Positions 33,092-45,822 are shown, counted from the first letter of the stretch. The stretch is DNA of 64,000 nt from Protea cynaroides (GCA_028583415.1 CM053265.1:33197294-33261293), one strand, 5' to 3'. Translations and numbers: made by a program. The notes: generated by a model from the sequence alone, not told the origin.

Positions 33092-35207
33092 TGTAAGACC
33101 CGTGTCAATCTAACTCGGTCTTACCACCTTGAACCAGGTTTACCCATCACGGTCGAGTCAAATGGACCAAGGGCGTGAAGGAGATCGAGATCCCAGGTAT
33201 CAAATGGACCATCAAGTTTGGGATTCTTTCCAAATCTTAATGGGACTTATTTAGGATGTTCCTAGTCCATTTAAAGGACGTCCCTAAGCCACTTTCACTC
33301 CTTTCACAACCCTAATTGAATTGAGAGAAAGAGAGGAGAAGGAAAAGAGGAAGAAGAGAGGCGAGGAAGAGAACCTAGCAAAAAGGAGAAGAGTTAAAGA
33401 GGAAGATTAATCTTCTCAGGTATGGATACTAATTCCATGAGTTTCTACAGACCTTAGGATAGTTATTGGAGAGGGAGTGATCTCCGAGAAACCCAAACCA
33501 TCCGTCCATGGTTAGGTTTTCATGGAAAACCCTAGGAGAATGCATGAAATCCATCTAGGAGGATGATTCATGGTTTCAGACCATGGAATGAATGTTTAAT
33601 GGAATGTGGGAACAAACCATAGGACCCCAAACACGAAGAATGGATTAAAAAGTGGAAATTGGACCAGAGTGCACCGAGGGTCGCACCCAGGGTCGATGAC
33701 CATCCGACCCTAGGTGTTTCTGACCATCGACCCTCAGCATTCGGGAAGCCCAGAAAGAAGGGAGGGTCGATAGACCCATCGACCGTAGCATCAACCCTAG
33801 CATCGACCCTCAGTTGACAGAATGGTTTTTAATTCCGAATAAATTCTAATTAAATTCTATCGATTTTGTTAGGTCTTCTAGCAATATAATAACACTGTAA
33901 AGGTGAATTTAAAGCTTGGAAAAGTATCTTATAGCAAACTAAGGTGAGGAACCTTAACCCCAAACTAAATTGGTTAATAATAAACTGTTTTCTATTTCTT
34001 GAGTCCTATGCTATGTTTGATTCTATGCGAATATGTTTGTAATGTGCATACAGCATGCCATCCAATATTTCTATTACTTGTTCATGCATATTTACTTTAT
34101 TGTTTATAACATGATGATGATGATGATAGGAATAGGCATGTGCTTGTATGTGTGTGGTTGATGTGCTTGATGCGAGCGAGTATCAGGGGAGGTGTGATGA
34201 GAATGTCAATAAACGTTAACCATTGGGGGTCTCAGCACTTTAGCTCTATCTCTAACTCAAGTCTTGTGCAATGGCATCGTCGTATCGCCATTACTTTAGC
34301 AGAACTATTATTTCGTAGACTATCAGGGGATGTGGTCTCGGTCCTTGTAGTCTCTGACTCTACCGGGGGGCCTTAGCTCTATCTCTATGGGCATTCTGAG
34401 GGATGCTGGGGTGAGGCCTTGGATACACTGTTTGGCATTAGGATTGGTTAGTTGCGAGCCCAGTTTGCAGCCCTCGCCAATAGGGGCTTACGTGTTGGTA
34501 TGGCACTATATAGCAATAAACGTAACCTTTGTTATATAATGTTCATGATTGGGTGCATGTGAGTTGACGATAAACGTGATCTTCGGGTAACGTCACACAC
34601 TCGTGTATAGAGGCGGAGTCAATAAACGCGATCTTTGGCTACCTCAACCATTCTATAGCTTACTGCAAACATTAAACCGTACCAAAGATATAAATTGACT
34701 TTTTGCATGCATATGTATTGTTGCATTGTTTTGGCTACTCACTGAGCCGTGTTGTGTGCTCACCCCTCGACGTCGAATATTTTTAGTTGATGATGCAGGT
34801 TATACCGTCGAAGACTACATGAATGCGTCTGCATACGGGAACGTGGCAGCTATGGAAGTTGAAGCTGAAGTGGATACACACGACTCCTCTTGCGAGTGCA
34901 ACTCGTGTGTATTTGATTAGATATTTTATAGGTTTCTTTAATTGGATTTTATTCAGACATGTATTTGATATTTAATATTTATGTCTCAGTTGAATACAAA
35001 ATAATTTGCTATTAAATTATTAATATCATTTAGTTTCTCAGTTCATTTTATATAAGACTTCCGCTATTGTGTATTTACTCTGATTATGACATGGATGTAT
35101 GGAGGTTCAGATAACGCGGGGATAGCCTATTTGAGATCCTGGTTGAACCGTTGGTTTATTAGCGGTTCATCACACCATTTTGGTTAGACCAAAATTGGGG
35201 TGTGACA
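33092..35207 (+). repeat. Element C 5' LTR, with U3 deletion
   Basis: It starts TGTAAGACCC and ends TGTGACA. Compared with the 3' LTR it lacks about 190 bp of U3 near 33206-33222, removing the GGGTCGG cluster upstream of the TATA-like box. The donor CTCAG|GTATGG (33419/33420) and acceptor GCAG|GT (34798/34799) are present. One internal GGGTCGA cluster remains near 33675-33815. Confidence 0.92.
34819..34920 (+). CDS. 33-aa Cys-rich short ORF in C 5' LTR
   Basis: Same start, length and frame as in B; it ends HDSSCECNSCVFD. Relative to the B copy it has a few substitutions (for example Pro to Ser at residue 4 and Ala to Val at 14) and no indel. The candidate acceptor precedes it by 20 bp. The frame is also open upstream through the end of the candidate intron to 34726, but without an ATG. 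Confidence 0.45.
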   Translation: MNASAYGNVAAMEVEAEVDTHDSSCECNSCVFD

Positions 35208-35210
35208 ACT

Positions 35211-35222
35211 TGGTATCAGAGC
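35211..35222 (+). other. Primer binding site, tRNA-iMet type (element C)
   Basis: TGGTATCAGAGC, three bases after the 5' LTR. Confidence 0.92.
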
Positions 35223-37229
35223 ATCTCAGGCCTTGTCCGCTGAACTAACATACATTCAAGAAAATTTTGAACTGAGATAGGATAAAAGTAAAAACAGTAA
35301 TATTAACACACTGTAAGCACAAGTGATGATTGAGACCAAATTTAAAAAGACAATAATGTACATATAAAAGGTGGAACCATATATATACACTCAAACAGAA
35401 AGAGAAGACCAAAATATATCCTGATAAACCAATAATATTGGGTATTATCTATAATTTGGGTAGTTATCTAAGTATACAAGTGATATTGTACAGTAGCAAG
35501 AAGGAAGCATCGGTACAGTAGAAAATTGGAATACTGAGTTGGTACTCAGAAGATGTGAAACTCGATGTAGGACAGAAGAAGAAAGAAAATGGCTAGTAAT
35601 GCCAAAACCCCTGTAGAGATAAAGGAAAAGATCTCGGGCTAAATCCAAAGGACATGACCAAGTACGGTACCAATTGGTAGCATCACTGTACCCCAACACC
35701 TGTTAGGTATAACACAGTGCCTACCACCCAACAAGCCAGTAAAGCATACCCCAGTGCAGAAGTTTGGTGCACAACAAGCAGTGTATCCAGGTGGTTACCC
35801 TTATCAGCCATCGATGTATGGATGGCTGCATCATGACACAATGATCCGACCAAGGATTGAGAAATATTTTCTGAAGACGAAGCCTAAAACATTTTCAGCA
35901 AAGGATCAAATCTATTGTGGCCATGTAACTAGAGATGTTTATATAGGATGCGGTGCGTTATTGATTTACTCTTATGATTATAGAGGATGCACATACCAGA
36001 TTTTAATTTCTCGTACATTGATAGGATACCTTCTTGATTTAACCTGTCAATTGGAGTTATAGATATTGTTTCTTTAGTATTAGTCCTGATTATACCAATC
36101 TGAGCCACTCTCATGATCGACAACATGAACGGTGATATGAACTGAATGAACAGTTAAATGTTTAATCATGTTGAGTGTACATCTTCTGATTTATACTTGA
36201 GTTATTGATGTATGAAATCTTCCTCCAGATTTACTCCTGTAGTGCCTTGACCAATGGCATTATATATTCGATAGAACCTATAACCATGAGGTTAAGAACT
36301 ATAAAACCTCTATGCATTTGGACCACCGTGCAACGTAATGATCTTTGGATGCCGGTTGGATTACCACAGATTTACTCCTGAATCGTTAAACCTAGTTCAC
36401 TAGATAAAGCTAGTGTTTTCATTATGCTAAAGCAACAGAAGGAAGTGAATCACTTTTGGATGAGCATTTTGATTCATACACTCCCTGACCTTTGATGATA
36501 AAAATGTTTAGTGATAATGGAATTATTGGAAGAAAGATGATTAAATTTAGATTAAATGTCATAGCGAATGAACCTTAGATGAAGTAATAGAGGATTTGTT
36601 TTGAGATTGCTAAATGGATGGATATGAATCATGTCTATAAAAGAGTGCATGATAAAATGTGGGAACTATTAAGAGTAGCCAGTAAAGAAATAGATAGCAC
36701 TCAAGTAGAGTTAAGGATGGCTATATCGGTACGAATTTTGACAAGGTAGAAGATTCCTAAAGGTAAATTTAAGAGTGGATACAAGGATAAAGTCATGGCA
36801 TAAGTAGTACTCGATTTAATACAATGATAATTGAGTAATGCCCAATGTTGAGTGATTGATTAAGAAAAGACCAAAAGATTTTAGATGAATTAATGAATTT
36901 ATAAGCATATACCCTAATGCTTATAGATAGACTTGGGATATGAGGTAACAATCACAGGATATTTTTTTTGAGGTATATGAAAGAGAGATCAGGATAGAAC
37001 AGAAGTGATAAAGGAAATATAAGCTAATGAACGTTTCAAGATATGAGATTGTTAGCAATAGTCTTTGAAAATCATAAGAGATGAAGGAACTAGACAAGCT
37101 CTTAAGACCTTATACTAGATTTTGCTAGTTCAAGCCCTTTGGACTAGATGTTGTATGGGACGAGTGTTACGAACAATATCCAAATCTTATGGATGAACAG
37201 AATTTGGATGCAACCTGAGTCGACTTGAG
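35223..37229 (+). other. Element C 5' internal region, A-like, with gag remnant
   Basis: It matches element A 11835-14270 with indels, including loss of about 400 bp near 35660. An open stretch at 35754-36062 begins with residues resembling the Gag N-terminal half (VYPGGYPYQPSMYG, EKYFLKTKPK) and then runs into non-Gag sequence. No Gag core or zinc knuckle is present. The rest, about 36060-37200, is AT-rich with no recognisable gene. Confidence 0.7.
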
Positions 37230-40200
37230 ATGGTAGACTTTGACGTCATCTTGGGAATGGACTGGTTAGCTCGGCATTCTGCAAATCTATTATGCGCCGA
37301 AAAGAAGCTAACGTTCAAAGACAAAGAAGGAGCAGAATTAAGTTTCTCGGGAACCAAACTTCCCCGGAGACGCAAGCTCATACTTTCAGCAGTAAAGGCT
37401 AAGAAGTGCCTTGAGAAGGGAGCAGTCGGGTACCTAGTATCAGTGGTCGACCTAACCAAGGAAGCACCACGAATGGAAAACATTGATGTCGTGTGGGATT
37501 ATCCTGACGTATTTCCGGAGGAACTACCCGGATTACCACCCGACCGTGCCACGGAGTTTGTAATAGACCTGATACCTGGAGCCGCACCCGTATCAAAAGC
37601 ACCTTACAGGATGGCTCCTACGGAACTGAAGGAACTGAAGGTGCAACTACAAGAATTGCTGGACAAGGGTTATATTCGACCTAGTATATCTCCATGGGGG
37701 GCACCGGTGTTGTTCGTAAAGAAGAAGGATGGTAGCGTTCGATTATGTATCGACTATCGGGAGTTGAACAAACTGACAATCAAGAATCGATACCCACTAC
37801 CTCGGATCGATGACTTGTTCGATCAGTTACAAGGAGCAAGAGTATTTTCAAAAATCGATCTTCGATCAAGCTACCACCAGCTGAAGATTAAGGAAGGGGA
37901 CATTCCGAAGACAGCATTCAGGACCAGATATGGACATTATGAATTTTTGGTGATGTCTTTCGGATTAACTAATGCCCCGGCAACGTTCATGGAACTTATG
38001 AACCGAGTTTTCCACGATATGCTGGATACGTCGGTTATAGTATTTATTGATGACATATTGGTATACTCCAAGGACAAGGAAACCCATATCAAGAACCTAA
38101 ACGCAGCCCTACAACGGTTAAGGAAAGAGAAGCTATATGCCAAATTTTCAAAGTGCGAGTTTTGGCTAAGTGAAGTCGCATTCCTAGGCCATGTAGTATC
38201 CGCCGAAGGAATCAAAGTGGACCCCAGCAAAATCGAGGCTATTGTGAAGTGGGAAGCACCAAAGAGCGTTTCAGAAATTAGATGTTTTCTGGGTCTAGCT
38301 GGTTATTACCGGAGATTCGTAGAAGACTACTCTCGGATTGCCGTACCTCTCACCAGTTTGACCAAGAAAAGTGAAAAGTTTATGTGGACGGATAAATGTG
38401 AGAAGAGCTTCCAGACATTGAAGGCCAGATTGATATCCGCCCCGATTTTGACCATTCCCGTTCCAGGACAGACATTTACTTTATACACTGATGCATCGGG
38501 ATTGGGAGTAGGATGTGTGCTTATGCAAGGAGAGCAAGTGATTGCTTATGCTTCAAGACAGCTAAAGGTACATGAGAAAAATTATCCCACTCATGATTTG
38601 GAGTTAGCGGCAGTAGTACATGCTGTCAAAATATGGAGACATTACCTATACGGAGAGAAGTTTCAGATTAAGTCGGACCATAAAAGTCTTACTTATTTAT
38701 TTAATCAGAAGGAGTTGAATATGAGACAAAGAAGATGGCTGGAACTATTGAAAGACTATGATTGTGATATCCAGTATCATCCGGGAAAAGCGAACGTAGT
38801 AGCGGATGCATTAAGCAGAAAAGCAGTGATTAAATCTCAAGGAGAAGTTAGCACGACTGCAGCAATGTGTACCAACGGAATAGTATTCAATCACGGCAAC
38901 GAGAAATATGTGATAGATACGACGGATGAATCAGCCAACCAAGGGTTTATTCAACGGTTTTCAAATATGTTCGCGGCATTGAAGATTATACCGGATATAG
39001 TGGATGAAGTGAAGACAGCTATCAAAGCAGATCCTTATCTGAGAACAGTACAAGAAGATATTGAGAAAGGTAGGACTAACCCTGAGTTCACCTTGGACGA
39101 TGAGAAAGTACTGAAATACAAAGGAAGAATATGTGTACCTGAAACAGAGAGTATGGACATTAGACACCGACTGATGAAAGAAGCCCATACCACCATCTAT
39201 TCGATACATCCTGGAAGTACAAAAATGTATCATGATCTGAAGAAATTATATTGGTGGAGGGGAATGAAAGCAGATGTAGCTAAGTTCGTGTCTCAATGCC
39301 TAAATTGTCAGCAAGTAAAGGCTGAGCGACAAAGACCCGCAGGACTGTTGCAGCCATTACCGGAACCAGCATGGAAATGGGACTGCATCACTATGGACTT
39401 TGTCACGGGACTACCATTGACTCCTCGAGTAGTCGACGCAGTTTGGGTGATTGTGGACCGTCTGACTAAAACAGCTCGCTTCATACCTATACGACCTTAG
39501 TATACACTGGAAAGGTTAGCGAAGCTGTATGTGGATAATATTGTTCGGTTACACGGTGTACCAGAAAGTATTGTGTCCGATAGAGATCCCCGATTTACTT
39601 CCAAATTTTGGGAAGGATTGCAAAAGGCTATGGGTACAACGTTGAAGTTCAGTACTGCATTCCACCCACAGACCGACGGACAATCAGAGCGTACAATTCA
39701 GATTCTAGAAGATATGCTACGAGCATGTGTAATTGATTTTAAGGGATCATGGGATGAAAAGTTACCATTGATCGAGTTCGCTTACAATAACATCTATCAG
39801 GCTACTATACAGATGTCACCTTATGAAGCACTATATGGCAGGAAGTGTCGAACTCCCTTGTTTTGGAATGAAGTTGGAGAACGTAGCATTGTTTGACAAG
39901 AATTTGTTGAAGAGACTTGTCGAGTGGTCGACATCATCAAGGAAAGAGTAAGAACAACTCAGAACCGTCAGAAGCAATATGCAGATACTCGACGAAGAGA
40001 TCTAGAGTTCGCCGTAGGTGATAAAGTATTTCTGAAGGTATCGCCTATGCGAGGATTGAAGATGTTCAGACAGAAAGGAAAACTAAGTCCAAGATATGTT
40101 GGACCAAATGAAATTCTAGCTAAGCGTGGAAAAGTGGCTTATCAGTTAGCACTACCACCATCTATGTCAAGTGTACATGACGTATTTCACATTTCCCTAT

Positions 40201-40487
40201 TGAAGAAGTATGTCAAAGACCCAACGCATGTCTTGACAGTGGATTTGCCAGAATTGACTGATGAATTGACATTTGAAGTAACACCAACAGAAATCACTAG
40301 TCGAAAGGTCCAATGTCTACGCAACCGAGATATCTATTATGTTAAGGTCACTTGGAAAAGAAGAGACATGGAAGAAATTACATGGGAAGAAGAAAATGCT
40401 ATGAGAAAGCAATACCCTCACTTATTTGATTCAGGAGGTACGTACAATTTCGAGGGCGAAATTTTTATAAGTTGGGGGGAGTTGTAA
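37230..40487 (+). pseudogene. pol: pol of element C, nearly intact (partial PR, RT, RNase H, IN, chromodomain-like)
   Basis: One frame of 1085 codons is interrupted only by TAG at 39498-39500 and TGA at 39894-39896. Residues 1-20 are the end of the protease; its active-site DSG block is absent. RT has IDYREL and the F-I-D-D box (Asp 274-275). RNase H has YTDASG (Asp near 421), HDLELAAV and KSDHKSL. Integrase has an intact HHCC finger (near 645-690) and the D,D-35-E triad at about 723, 784 and 820, with exactly 35 residues between the last two. The tail has VKVTWKRRDMEEITWEEEN and YPHLF, a chromodomain-like region thought to guide insertion to particular chromatin. The frame runs through the PPT and ends with TAA inside the LTR start. 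It is the best preserved pol in the window and probably the youngest. Confidence 0.92.
40474..40481 (+). other. Polypurine tract of element C (GGGGGGAG)
   Basis: One base before the 3' LTR. It overlaps the end of the pol frame (Trp-Gly-Glu-Leu-stop). Confidence 0.9.
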
Positions 40488-42792
40488 GACCCGTGTCATT
40501 CTAATCCGGTCTTACAACCTTGAACCAGGTTTACCCATCATGGTCGAGTCAAATGGACCAAGGGCGTGAAGGAGATCGAGATCCCAGGTATCAAATCGAC
40601 CCAAAAACACATAAAATAGGGGAAGGGTCGCATACCCAGCTAAGCAGGGTCGGACCTCCCTGAATAGAAAGTCAGACCCTCGATTTTGGAGGGATGGTCG
40701 GATAGCATAAGACCCTAGGGTCTACGGGATCATCGACCCTCCCATCGACCCTCAGTTCCTACCGAATATAGAAATTAGGAAATTTCTATATTTTTTGATT
40801 GAGATTCTTTCCAAATCTTAATGGGACGTATTTAGGATATTCCTAGTCCATTTAAAGGACGTCCCTAAGCCACTTTCACTCCTTTCACAACCCTAATTGA
40901 ATTGAGAGAAAGAGAGGAGAAGGAAAAGAGGAAGAAGAGAGGCAAGGAAGAGAACCTAGCAAAAAGGAAAAGAGTTACAGAGGAAGATTAATCTTCTCAG
41001 GTATTGATACTAATTCCATGAGTTTCTACACACCTTAGGATAGTTATTGGAGAGAGAGTGATCTCGGAGAAACCCAAACCATCCATCCATGGTTAAGTTT
41101 TCATGGAAAACCCTAGGAGAATGCATGAAAGCCATCTAGGAGGATGATTCATGGTTTCAGACCATGGAATGAATGTTTAATGGAATGTGGGAACAAACCA
41201 TAGGACCCCAAACACAAAGAATGGATTAAAAAGTGGAAATTGGACCAGAGTGCACCGAGGGTCGCACCCAGGGTCGATGACCATCCGACCCTAGGTGTTT
41301 CTGGCCATCGACCCTCAGCATTTGGGAAGCCCAGAAAGAAGGGAGGGTCGATAGACCCATCGACCCTAGCATCGACCCTAGCATCGACCCTCAGTTGACA
41401 GAATGGTTTTTAATTCTGAATAAATTCTAATTAAATTCTATCGATTTTGTTAGGACTTCTAGCAATATAATAACATTGTAAAGGTGAATTTAAAGCTTCG
41501 AAAAGTATCTTATAGCAAGTTAAGGTGAGGAACCTTAACCCCAAACTAAATTGGTTAATAATAAACTGTTTTCTATTTCTTGAGTCCTATGCTATGTTTC
41601 ATTTTATGCGAATATGTTTGTAATGTGCATACAACATGCCATCCAATATTTCTATTACTTGTTCATGCATATTTACTTTATTGTTTATAACATGATGATG
41701 ATGATGATAGGAATAGGCATGTGCTTGTATGTGTGTGGTTGATGTGCTTGATGCGAGCGAGTATCAGGGGAGGTGTGACGAGAACGTTAATAAACGTTAA
41801 CCTTTGGTGGGTCTCAACACTTTAGCTCTATCTCTAACTCAAGTCTTATGCATTGGCATCGTCGTATCGCCATTACTTTAGCAGAACTATTATGTCGTAG
41901 AGTATCAGGGGAGGTCATCTCGGTCCTTGTAGTCTCTGACTCTACCGGGGGGCCTTAGCTCTATCTCTATGGACATTCTGAGGGATGCTGGGGTGAGGCC
42001 TTGGATATATTTTTTGGCCTTAGGATTGGTTAGTTGCGAGCCCAGTTTGCAGCCCTCGCCAATAGGGGCTTACGTGTTGGTATGGCACTATATAGCAATA
42101 AACGTAACCTTTGTTATATAATGTTCATGATTGGGTGCATGTGAGTTGACGATAAACGTGATCTTTGGGTAACGTCACACACTCGTGTATAGAGGCGGAG
42201 TCAATAAACGCGACCTTTGGCTACCTCAACCTTTCTATAGCATAGTGCAAACTTTAAACCGGACCAAAGATATAAATTGACTTTTTGCATGCATATGTAT
42301 CGTTGCATTGTTTTGGCTACTCGCTGAGCCGTGTTGGGTGCTCACCCCTCGACGTCGAATATTTTTAGTTGATGATGCAGGTTATACCGTCAAAGACTAC
42401 ATGAATGCGTCTGCATACTGGAACGTGGCAGCTATGGAAGTTGAAGCTGAAGTGGATACACACGACTCCTCTTGTGAGTGCAACTTGTGTGTATTTGATT
42501 AGATATTTTATAGGTTTCTTTAATTGAATTTTATTCAAACATGTATTTGATATTTAATATTTATGTCTCAGTTGAATACAGAATAATTTGCTATTAAATT
42601 ATTAATATCATTTAGTTTCTCAGTTCATTTTATTATAAGACTTCCGCTATTGTGTATTTACTCTGATTGTGATTACGGATGTATGGGTGTTCAGATAACA
42701 CGGGGATAGCCTACTCGAGATCCTGGTTGAACCGTTGGTTTGCTAGCGGTTCATCACACCATTTTGAACAGTGCGAAAATTGGGGTGTGACA
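40483..42792 (+). repeat. Element C 3' LTR
   Basis: It starts TGTAAGACCC and ends GGGGTGTGACA, 2310 bp, and contains the full U3 cluster that the 5' copy lacks. ACTTGGTATC, a PBS start, follows directly, showing recombination with another element at this end. Confidence 0.92.
42401..42502 (+). CDS. 33-aa Cys-rich short ORF in C 3' LTR
   Basis: The frame and length are kept. Differences from the 5' LTR copy include Gly to Trp at residue 7 and Ser to Leu in the Cys-rich tail (CECNLC). The acceptor GCAG|GTTATACC precedes it. Confidence 0.4.
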   Translation: MNASAYWNVAAMEVEAEVDTHDSSCECNLCVFD

Positions 42793-42846
42793 ACTTGGTA
42801 TCTCCCTAGGAGCGCAGATCTGATCTGAGCATCCCGAACACCGAGG
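42793..42846 (+). other. 54-bp junction filler after C, repeated at 44374
   Basis: It begins ACTTGGTATC (LTR-adjacent spacer plus the first seven PBS bases) and then has AGCGCAGATCTGATCTGAG, resembling the reverse complement of the antisense-ORF region near 23665. CACCGAGG then joins it to LTR sequence. It is a scar of a deletion that removed most of an element between its PBS and its 3' LTR. Confidence 0.65.
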
Positions 42847-42851
42847 GTCGC

Positions 42852-44373
42852 ACCGAGGGTCGATGACCATCAAACCCTAGGTGATCCTGACCATCGACCC
42901 TTAGTGTTCGAGAAGTTCAGATTTGGGGAGGGTCGCACCCAGGGTCGATCAGGACTCCAACCCCACCTCCGACCCTCAGTTAACAGAATGGTTTTTAAAT
43001 TATGAATAAATTCTAATTAAATTTTATCAGCTTTGGTAGGTCTTCAAGCAATATAATAATATTTTTAAGGTGATTCTAAAGCTTGGGAAAGTAACTATTA
43101 GAAAGCTAAGGTGAGGAAACAGAACTCTAAACTAATTGGTTAATAACAAACTGTTTTCTATTTTCTTGAGTCCAATGCCATGTTTGATTCTATGCGTATA
43201 TGTTTGTAATGTGCATACAACATGTCATCCAATATTTCAATTATTTGTTCATGCATATTTACTGTATTTTTTATAACATGATGATGATGATGATAGGAAT
43301 AGGCATGTGATTGTATGTGTGTGGTTGGTGTACTTGATGCGAGCGAGCATTAGGGGAGGTGTGATGAGAACGTCAATAAACGTTAACCTTTGGTGGGTCT
43401 CAGCACTTTAGCTCTATCTCTAACTCAAGTCTTGCGCATTAGCATCGTCGTATCGCCATTACTTTAGCAGAACTATTATGTTGTAGAGTATCAGGGGAGG
43501 TGGTCTCGGTCCATGCAGTCTCTGACTCTACCTGGGGGCCTTAGCTCTACCTCTATGGACATTCTGAGGGATCCTGGGGTGAGGCCTTGGATACATTTTT
43601 TGGCATTAGGATTGGTTAGTTGCGAGCCCAGTTTGCAGCCCTCGCTAACAGGGGCTTGCGTGTTGGTATGGCACAATATAGCAATAAACGTTAACCTTTG
43701 TTATATAATGTTCATGATTGGGTGCTTGTGAGTCGACGATAAACGTTACCTTCGGGCGGCGTCACACACTTGTGTATAGAGGCGGGGTCATTAAACGTGA
43801 CCTTTGACTACCTAAACCTTTCTATTGCATACTACAAACTTTAAACCAGACCAAAGATATGAATTGATTGCATGGATATGTACTGTTGCATTGTTTTGTC
43901 TACTCACTGAGCCGTGATGTGTGCTCACCCCTCGACGTCGAATATTTTTAGTTCATGATGCAGGTTATACCGTTGAAGATTATAAGAATGCTCCAGCATA
44001 CGGGAACGTAGCGGCGATGGAAGCTGAAGCAGAAGTAGATACACATGACTCCTCTTGCGAGTGCAACTCATGTGTATTCGATTTGATATTTTCTAGATTT
44101 CTTTATTTTGGATTTAATAAAGACATGTATTTGATATTTATTTATGTCTCAGTGGCAACAGAATAATTTGCTATTAAATTATTAATATCACCGTAGATTC
44201 TCAGTTCATTTTATTATAAGACTTCCGCTATTGTGTATTTACTCTGATTGTGATTACGGATGTATGGGTGTTCAGATAACACGGGGATAGCCTACTCGAG
44301 ATCCTGGTTGAACCGTTGGTTTGCTAGCGGTTCATCACACCATTCTGAATAGTGCGAAAATTGGGGTGTGACA
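42852..44373 (+). repeat. LTR remainder (probable end of B 3' LTR); unit 1 of tandem duplication
   Basis: It continues the B LTR from the point of the C insertion to the terminal TGTGACA. With the filler it forms unit 1 (42793-44373, 1581 bp). The 33-aa ORF here is broken: ATG has become AAG near 43983, and the stop has become TTG near 44083. Confidence 0.8.
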
Positions 44374-45822
44374 ACTTGGTATCTCCCTAGGAGCGCAGAT
44401 CTGATCTGAGCATCCCGAACACCGAGGGTCGCACCGAGGGTCGATGACCATCAAACCCTAGGTGATCCTGACCATCGACCCTTAGTGTTCGAGAAGTTCA
44501 GATTTGGGGAGGGTCGCACCCAGGGTCGATCAGGACTCCAACCCCACCTCCGACCCTCAGTTAACAGAATGGTTTTTAAATTATGAATAAATTCTAATTA
44601 AATTTTATCAGCTTTGGTAGGTCTTCAAGCAATATAATAATATTTTTAAGGTGATTATAAAGCTTGGGAAAGTAACTATTAGAAAGCTAAGGTGAGGAAA
44701 CAGAACTCTAAACTAATTGGTTAATAACAAACTGTTTTCTATTTTCTTGAGTCCAATGCCATGTTTGATTCTATGCGTATATGTTTGTAATGTGCATACA
44801 ACATGTCATCCAATATTTCTATTATTTGTTCATGCATATTTACTGTATTTTTTATAACATGATGATGATGATGATAGGAATAGGCATGTGATTGTATGTG
44901 TGTGGTTGGTGTACTTGATGCGAGCGAGCATCAGGGGACGTGTGATGAGAACGTCAATAAACGTTAACCTTTGGTGGGTCTCAGCACTTTAGCTCTATCT
45001 CTAACTCAAGTCTTGTGCATTAGCATCGTCGAATCGCCATTATTTTAGTAGAACTATTATGTCGTAGAGTATCAGGGGAGGTGGTCTCTGTCCTTGTAGT
45101 CTCTGACTCTACCGGGGGGCCTTAGCTCTATCTCTATGGACATTCTGAGGGATGCCGGGGTGAGGCCTTGGATATATTTTTTGGCATTAGGATTGGTTAG
45201 TTGCGAGCCCAGTTTGCAGCCCTCGCTAACAGGGGCTTACGTATTGGTATGGCACAATATAGCAATAAACGTTAACCTTTGTTATATAATGTTCATGATT
45301 GGGTGCTTGTGAGTCGACGATAAACGTTACCTTCGGGTGGCGTCACACACTTGTGTATAGAGGCGGGGTCATTAAACGTGACCATTAACTACCTAAACCT
45401 TTCTATTGAATACTGTAAACTTTAAACCAGACCAAAGATATGAATTGATTGCATACATATGTACTGTTGCATTGTTTTGTCTACTCACTGAGTCGTGATG
45501 TGTGCTCACCCCTCGACGTCGAATATTTTTAGTTGATGATGCAGTTTATACCGTTGAAGATTATATGAATGCTCCGACATACGGAAATGTAGCGGGGATT
45601 AAAGCAGAAGCTGAAGTAGATACACATGACTCCTCTTGCGAGTGCTACTCATGTGTATTCGAATAGATATTTTCTAGATTTCTTTATTTGGATTTAATAA
45701 AGACATGTATTTGATATTTATTTATGTCTCAGTGGAAACAGAATAATTTGCTATTAAATTATTAATATCACCGTAGATTCTCAGTTCATTTTATTATAAG
45801 ACTTCCGCTATTGTGTATTTAC
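44374..45822 (+). repeat. Unit 2 of 1581-bp tandem LTR duplication, truncated
   Basis: It repeats unit 1 from the filler onward with few differences, so the duplication is recent relative to the elements. It stops 132 bp short, after GTATTTAC, where inverted LTR sequence begins. The short ORF is intact in length at 45565-45666 but has several changes, including Asn to Tyr in the CECNSC motif and Asp to Glu at the end. Confidence 0.85.

Larger units (their letters stand above)
33092..42792 (+). mobile_element. Element C: recombinant Ty3/gypsy element nested in the 3' LTR of B
   Basis: The order is 5' LTR 2116 bp, PBS, an A-like gag-less 5' region, a B-like pol, PPT and 3' LTR 2310 bp. It inserted into the B 3' LTR at 33091. 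The bases right after its 3' LTR are not GTCGC but a 54-bp filler; GTCGC and the rest of the B LTR come after that, so the right junction was altered later. The internal switch from A-like to B-like sequence falls in the protease near 37225-37255. Having pol without gag, it would need Gag from another element to move. Confidence 0.88.

Noticed and set aside
34726..34818. Upstream extension of the 33-aa ORF to a 64-codon frame (also at 42308)
   Set aside because: The extension has no ATG, runs through the candidate acceptor, and is not open in every copy.
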